DNA of 11,926 bases from NCBI GenBank assembly GCA_021823365.1, contig JAKAOD010000042.1, positions 1-11,926 on the forward strand, written 5' to 3'. Positions 6,127-11,926 of the stretch are shown here, in pieces. The notes below the pieces were generated by a model. The model made no database searches, was not told where the DNA came from, and saw only the letters and a program-made list of their open reading frames with translations. This DNA is from Actinomycetes bacterium. Its GTDB lineage: Bacteria > Actinomycetota > Acidimicrobiia > Acidimicrobiales > Bog-793. Every line of letters starts with the position of its first letter. The first letter of the stretch is position 1. A program made the position numbers and the translations under genes.

Positions 6127-6807
6127 ATGAACCGAGCCTCGACGATCCTCTTCGACCTCGACGGGACCCTCGCCGACGGTGGCCGCGGCATCCTCGACTC
6201 GCTCGCGCACGCCCTGAGCGTCGCCGGGGTGCCGGTGCCGCCGGAGGCGACGCTGCGCAGCTTCGTCGGACCGCCCTTCTCCGTGACCTTCGGCGAGCGC
6301 CTCGGCCTCGACTCCGAGACGGCGGCGCGAGCGGTCGCCGCCTACCGGGACCGCTACGTCGCCGGCGGCGCGATGCTCGAGGCGACGCCGTTCCCCGGGA
6401 TCCCCGAGCTGCTCCGCTCGCTCGCGGACGCCGGGCGACGGCTCGCCGTGGCGACCTCGAAGCCGGAGCCGCTGGCGCGCCGGCTCGTCCAGCACCTCGG
6501 CATTGCGCCGTACTTCGCCGACGTCGTCGGCGCCGACGAGGACCGCCGGCTGACCGCCAAGGCGGCGGTGATCGCCGAGACGGCTCGGCGCCTCGGCCTC
6601 GACGGCGACCGGGCGGTCATGGTCGGGGACCGGGAGGACGACGTCATCGGCGCGCAGAAGCACGGGATGGGCTGCGTCGGGGTGCTCTGGGGCTACGGCA
6701 CGCGCGCGGAGCTCGAGGCGGCGGGCGCCGACGCGCTCGTCGCCTCGGCGGCCGAGCTCGGTCAGCTGCTGCTCGACGGCTTCGACGGTCGGGACGGGCA
6801 CCGGTAG
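6127..6807 (+). CDS. HAD-superfamily phosphatase, phosphoglycolate phosphatase-like (226 aa)
   Basis: The four HAD motifs are present. Motif I is ILFDLDGTLAD with nucleophile Asp10 and acid/base Asp12. Motif II is ATSKPE (residues 109-114). Motif III is Lys145. Motif IV is VMVGDREDDVIGA (164-176) with Asp168 and Asp172. Residues of about 16-85 form the helical cap of subclass C1, which is typical of Gph/PGMB-type enzymes. The length is normal for the family. The likely reaction is hydrolysis of a small phosphomonoester such as 2-phosphoglycolate in the cytoplasm, with Mg2+; beta-phosphoglucomutase-like or nucleotidase activity is possible. The ATG at 6127 sits just before motif I, so no earlier start is needed, and the short leader suggests a leaderless message. 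The gene is divergent from the FAD oxidoreductase. If that enzyme acts on 2-hydroxyacids such as glycolate, the pairing would fit phosphoglycolate salvage, but this is only inference. Confidence 0.88.
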   Translation: MNRASTILFDLDGTLADGGRGILDSLAHALSVAGVPVPPEATLRSFVGPPFSVTFGERLGLDSETAARAVAAYRDRYVAGGAMLEATPFPGIPELLRSLADAGRRLAVATSKPEPLARRLVQHLGIAPYFADVVGADEDRRLTAKAAVIAETARRLGLDGDRAVMVGDREDDVIGAQKHGMGCVGVLWGYGTRAELEAAGADALVASAAELGQLLLDGFDGRDGHR

Positions 6808-6817
6808 GCTGAGCCGG
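6781..6817 (+). promoter_or_regulatory. Candidate promoter of ctaG overlapping the phosphatase stop codon
   Basis: TAGGCT (6805-6810) includes the TAG stop of the upstream gene and fits TAnnnT. TTCGAC (6781-6786) is a weak -35 with an 18-base gap. The GGCACCGGTAGGCT context matches the candidate promoter at 6106. A start near 6817 would leave a leader of about 108 bases before the ATG at 6925. That leader can form a small hairpin (CGGGC/GCCCG around GGATCA, near 6860-6875), but I recognise no riboswitch. Confidence 0.35.
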
Positions 6818-6924
6818 TTGGCCTCGGCCGGTCGGGCGTGCCGACCTTGCCGCGCGGCCGGGCGGATCAGCCCGCCGAGGTCGCCGGGCTCGGATCGAGG
6901 GCGCGCGAGGAAGGAGGCGACCGC

Positions 6925-8031
6925 ATGCCTGACGGCATGGGAATGGGGCGGGTCGCCTTCACCCTGCACAACGCGCTGACGCACTGGGTCTGGAGCGTCT
7001 TCCCGCTCGCGATCCTCGCCCTGCTCCTCGCCATCGCCGGCTGGTACCTGAGCGCCGACTGGGCGCTCGCGGCACGCGGGCGCCGCTGGCCGGCGCGCAG
7101 GACGGCGTCGTTCCTCGGCGGCCTCCTGGCCGTCGAGCTCGCGATCCAGTCACCGATCGCGGCGCTCACCGGCACGTACTTCCAGGCGCACATCGTCCAG
7201 CACCTGCTGCTCATGACGATCGCGCCGCCGCTCCTCGCGCTCGGCGCTCCCTCGACGCTGCTGCTGCAGACGGCGAGCCGCCGCACCAAGGAGCGCTGGA
7301 TCGCCACGCTCCGCTCGAAGCCCTTCCTCGCGCTGAGCAACCCCGTGACCGCCTGGTTCCTCTACTTCGGCGGCATGATCGCGTTCTTCCTGACCTCGCT
7401 CATCAACGTGGCGATGCACCACATGACGCTGATGGACGTCGCCAACCTCGTCTTCCTGTTCGGCGGGACGCTCTACTGGTGGCCGATGATCGGCGTCGAC
7501 CCGATTATGCACGGGCGGATGGGCCACGGGGCGAGGCTGCTCAACATCCTGCTCGGGTCGGGCATCGAGGCCTTCCTCGGCGTCGCGATGCTCTCCTACC
7601 GGCACCCGATCGCCTCGATGTACACCGTGGCGAGCACCCGTACGGGCGGGGCGCTCCTCTGGGCGTCGACGGAGCTCGTGACGATCGGCGTCTTCATCCC
7701 GATCTTCCTCCAATGGGCGCGCTCGGAGGACCGGGTTGCGGCCCGCGCCGACCGGATCGCCGACCGCTTCGCCTCCGCCGGGCAGCCGGCCGCCGCGCGG
7801 GAGCCCTTCCCGGGGGCCGGCGCCGGGCCGGGAGCTCTCGCCGCCGGCGCCGGAGATGCCGCCGGCGTCGACGCCCCTTCGGAGCTCCCTCCGGTCGAGG
7901 TGCCGGGCGACCTCGGGCTCTCTGCCTGGGAGCTCGCATGGCTGGCCAAGACGGGAGCCGTGCCTGTTCCGGGCAGGCTCTCGGCCGGGATCGGTCTTCC
8001 GCCCGGCGCCAACGCGCCCGAGCGCCGCTGA
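6925..8031 (+). CDS. ctaG: CtaG (caa3-type cytochrome oxidase assembly) membrane protein with C-terminal extension (368 aa)
   Basis: Seven membrane helices can be drawn: about residues 19-43, 61-81, 92-114, 141-161, 169-189, 205-224 and 242-264. The family signature is clear: FQAHIVQHLLLMTIAPPLLALGAP (86-109) with His89 and His93, then MHHM (164-167), LYWWPMIGVDP (183-193) and helix 6 with GIEAFLGVAML. These proteins (Pfam caa3_CtaG, unrelated to the Cox11 protein also called CtaG) are needed for caa3-type cytochrome c oxidase and may handle copper. Residues 265-368 form a predicted cytoplasmic tail. It is rich in Ala, Gly and Pro, with a short amphipathic piece SAWELAWLAKTGAVP (333-347); this tail is long for the family. 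ATG 6925 has AAGGAGG (6911-6917) at 7 bases; the frame opens at 6838 but that GTG lacks such a site. No oxidase genes are adjacent. Confidence 0.9.
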   Translation: MPDGMGMGRVAFTLHNALTHWVWSVFPLAILALLLAIAGWYLSADWALAARGRRWPARRTASFLGGLLAVELAIQSPIAALTGTYFQAHIVQHLLLMTIAPPLLALGAPSTLLLQTASRRTKERWIATLRSKPFLALSNPVTAWFLYFGGMIAFFLTSLINVAMHHMTLMDVANLVFLFGGTLYWWPMIGVDPIMHGRMGHGARLLNILLGSGIEAFLGVAMLSYRHPIASMYTVASTRTGGALLWASTELVTIGVFIPIFLQWARSEDRVAARADRIADRFASAGQPAAAREPFPGAGAGPGALAAGAGDAAGVDAPSELPPVEVPGDLGLSAWELAWLAKTGAVPVPGRLSAGIGLPPGANAPERR

Positions 8032-8108
8032 GCTGACCCGCCGACCCCGCCGGGGGCGAAGCGCCGCCCGCGTCACCCAAGCGGGTCGTCGGGCACGGCC
8101 TGAGCGGT

Positions 8109-8137
8109 TACCGTGGACGCGGGCAGTGGAAGGGAGG
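8109..8137 (+). promoter_or_regulatory. Candidate -10 and ribosome binding site of the 33-aa gene
   Basis: TACCGT (8109-8114) fits TAnnnT, and GGAAGGGAGG (8128-8137) is a strong Shine-Dalgarno site 4 bases before the ATG at 8142. This strong site, in a spot with no other start codon it could serve, is the main reason for calling the short gene. No clear -35 is seen. Confidence 0.4.
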
Positions 8138-8141
8138 CCAG

Positions 8142-8243
8142 ATGAAGAAGGTCCTTGCTGCCGCAGCGGCGCTCGCCGTGGCCGGCGGTGCCGCCGCCGC
8201 GGTCATCCGCTACAGGAGCGCGTCGCACCGAACGAGCGCGTAG
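8142..8243 (+). CDS. 33-aa single-helix membrane peptide
   Basis: The open frame reads MKKVLAAAAALAVAGGAAAA, then VIRYRSASHRTSA and a TAG stop. A Lys-Lys start leads into a 20-residue Ala/Val/Leu-rich hydrophobic stretch and a basic polar tail (Arg23, Arg25, His29, Arg30). A very strong ribosome site supports translation. It resembles the short MKK-plus-helix actinobacterial proteins (such as the DLW-39 family) in size and start, but the DLW motif is missing, so I do not assign it. It could be a small membrane protein or the remains of a lipoprotein or secretion signal; there is no lipobox cysteine and no Ala-x-Ala cut site followed by a mature domain. It precedes the DeoR gene by 51 bases with a hairpin between. 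Function unknown. Confidence 0.5.
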   Translation: MKKVLAAAAALAVAGGAAAAVIRYRSASHRTSA

Positions 8244-8252
8244 CCTCCGCCG

Positions 8253-8271
8253 CGCCCGCGCCCTGCGGGCG
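8253..8271 (+). terminator. 7-bp GC hairpin between the small peptide gene and the DeoR gene
   Basis: CGCCCGC (8253-8259) pairs with GCGGGCG (8265-8271) around a GCCCT loop, 10 bases after the peptide's stop. There is no T-tract. It could be a weak terminator or attenuator that lowers read-through into the regulator gene, or simple GC-rich chance. Confidence 0.35.
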
Positions 8272-8294
8272 TCCCGAGGGGGCGAGGAGGTGCG

Positions 8295-9080
8295 GTGTCC
8301 AGAGACGAGCGGTGGAGCGCCCTCCTCGGCCTGCTCGCCGAGGATGGGCGCCTCACCGTCGAGGATGCCTCCGAACGCCTGAGGGTCTCCGCGGCGACCA
8401 TCCGTCGTGACCTCGACGAGCTCGCGCGCCAGCGGATGGTCTCGCGCACTCGCGGCGGCGCTGTCCTCGCGGCCGTCGCGTACGAGCTCCCGCTGCGCTA
8501 CAAGCGGGCGCGCCACGCCCCGGAGAAGCAGCGAATCGGCGCCGCCGCGGCGGCGATGGTGCCGCCGGGCGCCATCGTCGGGCTGAACGGAGGGACGACG
8601 GCGACCGAGGTGGCGAGGGCGATCGCCGCGCGCCCCGAGCTGGCCGGCGGGCGCGAGGGTCCGCCGGCCACGGTCGTCACCAACGCGCTGAACATCGCGA
8701 ACGAGCTCGCGGTGCGCCCCCAGGTCAAGCTCGTCGTGACCGGCGGCGTCGTCCGCCCCCAGTCCTACGAGCTGATCGGGCCCTTCACGCGACTCGTGCT
8801 CGAGGAGGTCACGCTCGACCTTGCGATCCTCGGGGTCGACGGGCTCGACGCCGAGGCAGGCGCCACCGCGCACCACGAGGGCGAGGCGGCGGCGAGCCGG
8901 CTCATGGCCCAGCGGGCACGGCGTGTCGTCGTCGCCGCCGACGCCTCCAAGCTGGGCAAGGTCGCCTTTGCCCGGATCTGCGCGGCCGAGCGCGTCGCGG
9001 CGCTCGTGACCGACGAGGACGCCGACGAGGCGGCCCTCGAGCCCTTGCGGGAGCGTGGGATCTCGGTCGTGACGGCGTGA
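8295..9080 (+). CDS. DeoR-family transcriptional regulator (261 aa)
   Basis: The N-terminal winged helix-turn-helix is typical: LTVEDASERLRVSAATIRRDLDELARQRMVSRTRGGAVL (residues 20-58), with the SAATIRRDL recognition helix of the DeoR family. Residues 75-261 form the sugar-phosphate-sensing DeoRC domain: GLNGGTTATEVARAI (96-110), VVTNALNIANELA (127-139), VVTGGVVRPQSYELIGP (147-163), LGVDGLDAEAGATAHHEGEA (179-198) and AADASKLGK (214-222). Such proteins usually repress carbohydrate operons and are released by a phosphorylated sugar; the ligand here is unknown and no sugar kinase or transporter is adjacent. The GTG start at 8295 has GAGGAGG (8284-8290) 4 bases upstream. Its stop overlaps the start of the next gene as GTGA, indicating one operon. 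The glycoside hydrolase downstream on the other strand is a possible but unproven target. Confidence 0.92.
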   Translation: MSRDERWSALLGLLAEDGRLTVEDASERLRVSAATIRRDLDELARQRMVSRTRGGAVLAAVAYELPLRYKRARHAPEKQRIGAAAAAMVPPGAIVGLNGGTTATEVARAIAARPELAGGREGPPATVVTNALNIANELAVRPQVKLVVTGGVVRPQSYELIGPFTRLVLEEVTLDLAILGVDGLDAEAGATAHHEGEAAASRLMAQRARRVVVAADASKLGKVAFARICAAERVAALVTDEDADEAALEPLRERGISVVTA

Positions 9081-10092
9081 GAGGGCGGCGCCTGCGGCCC
9101 GCGCGCGCCGGGCCGACGCTGCAGGCAGCGCTCGCCGGCCTCGGTTGGCTCGTCGTCGGGGTGCTCGGCGGCGGCGCCGTGGCGCGCGCCGTCGACTGGG
9201 ACGGCACCCTCCTCTTCGTCGCGATCGACGTGACGAACGGGCTCTTCTACCTCCCGGCCTGGCTGGTGCTCCTCGGCGCCGCCGCCGGCCGGCGGCTCGC
9301 CCTCGGCCTTGCCGCCCTCGCTGTCGTCGCGGCGCAGCTCGCCTTCGCCGCGCCGGAGCTGCTGGCTGCGCGCGCCCTGCCGTCGTGGGCCGCCCACGCC
9401 GGGACGATCCGCCTCCTCGACGCCAACGTCGGCGCCGACAAGGGCAACACCGACATGGCCGGCTACGAACGCCAGATCGCCGCGCTCCGGCCCGACCTCG
9501 TGACCCTCGAGGAGGCGAGCCCCGGCGACGTCGCCCAGCTCGACCGCTCGCCGGCGCTGCGCCGGCTCACCCACCGGTTCGAGGTCCAAGGTGCGGCTCC
9601 GTGGGGCTTCGCGATCGCGAGCCGGTACCCCTTCCACGTCGCCGGGATCCTCTGGGCGGGCGGCAATCCCTTCCTCGTCGCAGCGAGCGTCCGCACTCCC
9701 GGGGGGCCGGTGCGTCTCTGGGTCGTCCACACCGACGCGCCGGTCGTCTCGATGTCGCTGTGGAGGTCGGACCTCCGGCGCATCGCGGAACGCGCGCAGA
9801 GGCGCGGCACGGGCCGCCTGCTGATCGCGGGCGACTTCAACGCCAGCTGGGGCAACAAGGGGTTTCGCGAGGTCGTCGATTCCGACCTCGCCGACGCCGC
9901 GGCGGCAAGGGGAAGGCCGTTCGACATGACCTGGCCGCAAGGCGAGTGGTTCCCGCCGCTCGTCCGCATCGACCACGTGCTCGCCGGCAGGGGCGTCGCC
10001 GTGACCTCGATCTCCGCCGGCGAGGGCCCCGGCAGCGACCACCACGACCTCGTTGCCTCGGTCGCCCTCCTGCCGGGCGGCGGGCGCTCCGG

Positions 10093-10096
<4 letters not shown>
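9077..10096 (+). CDS. Membrane-anchored endonuclease/exonuclease/phosphatase-family protein (339 aa)
   Basis: Three hydrophobic segments at about residues 15-36, 45-68 and 73-92 anchor the protein, and the catalytic domain covers 108-333. EEP motifs appear in order: LLDANVGAD (113-121, Asn117), PDLVTLEEA (139-147, metal-binding Glu145 or Glu146), VVHTDAP (216-222, His218), GDFNAS (252-257, Asp253 and Asn255), RIDHVL (297-302, Asp299) and GSDHHDLVASV (319-329, Asp321 and His322). The catalytic set therefore looks complete. With three helices after a basic N-terminus, the domain is likely extracytoplasmic. Relatives act on DNA, phosphoinositides or other phosphodiesters; the substrate is not predictable. 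The GTG start at 9077 overlaps the deoR-type gene's stop, so translation is probably coupled; no separate strong ribosome site is seen. Its stop shares CTAG with the convergent glycosidase gene. Confidence 0.85.

Positions 10097-11926
<1,830 letters not shown>

Noticed and set aside
6838..6924. N-terminal extension of CtaG from a GTG at 6838
   Set aside because: No ribosome site there, polar non-conserved residues, and a strong AAGGAGG site before the ATG at 6925.
6085..6984. 299-codon minus-strand frame
   Set aside because: Antisense of the HAD phosphatase gene, which has all four HAD motifs.
7150..8076. 308-codon minus-strand frame
   Set aside because: Antisense of ctaG; the charged, His-rich translation is what the reverse of membrane-helix codons gives.
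8032..8108. Weak CCCGC/GCGGG pairing after ctaG as a terminator
   Set aside because: Only five pairs with a nine-base loop and no T-tract; not distinguishable from chance in this GC content.

Overview
The window is very GC-rich, gene-dense bacterial DNA with GTG/ATG starts, Shine-Dalgarno sites of the AAGGAGG type and several 4-bp stop/start overlaps. Codon third positions are almost all G or C. Together with the gene set (a caa3-type CtaG membrane protein, a DeoR regulator, an MGH1/GH63-like glycosidase, possible DosR-like operator boxes) this points to a free-living actinobacterium. Resemblance of the conserved hypothetical proteins to Acidimicrobiia-like genomes is my impression only. There are no RNA genes, CRISPR arrays, insertion sequences or phage genes.

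Layout. (1) 1-990, minus: the first 28 codons of a phosphoenolpyruvate synthase, translationally coupled through GTGA to an upstream gene for a prenyltransferase/terpene-cyclase-fold protein. (2) 991-1179: a divergent control region with a near-perfect 16-bp inverted repeat resembling two back-to-back DosR/DevR-type hypoxia boxes. (3) 1180-1398, plus: a 72-aa mini-protein matching only the C-terminal linker of GltD-type NAD(P)H oxidoreductases, ending just after a CxxCxxCxxC motif. (4) 1565-2185, plus: a two-helix membrane protein followed by a 19-bp perfect hairpin terminator. (5) 2405-2893, plus: a conserved SRPBCC-like hypothetical protein. (6) 2995-5946, minus: a 983-aa fused FAD and Fe-S oxidoreductase of the GlcD/GlcF (YdiJ) type. 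(7) 6127-8031, plus: a HAD phosphatase, possibly from a leaderless transcript, and CtaG. (8) 8142-10096, plus: a 33-aa membrane peptide, a DeoR-family regulator and a membrane-anchored endonuclease/exonuclease/phosphatase protein coupled to it by GTGA. (9) 10093-11926, minus: the C-terminal 610 residues of a glycoside hydrolase whose stop codon shares CTAG with the stop of the preceding convergent gene.

Most of this is accessory metabolism of an aerobic heterotroph: hydroxyacid oxidation, phosphoglycolate-type repair, terminal oxidase assembly and glycoside hydrolysis. The most unusual part is 1-1564. There a PEP synthase operon, a tiny four-cysteine protein and possibly a membrane protein are arranged around repeated GTGACC-type operator half-sites. 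The layout would fit a low-oxygen or energy-stress response module, but that reading is inference. I did not find strong evidence for a wholly new multi-gene system.
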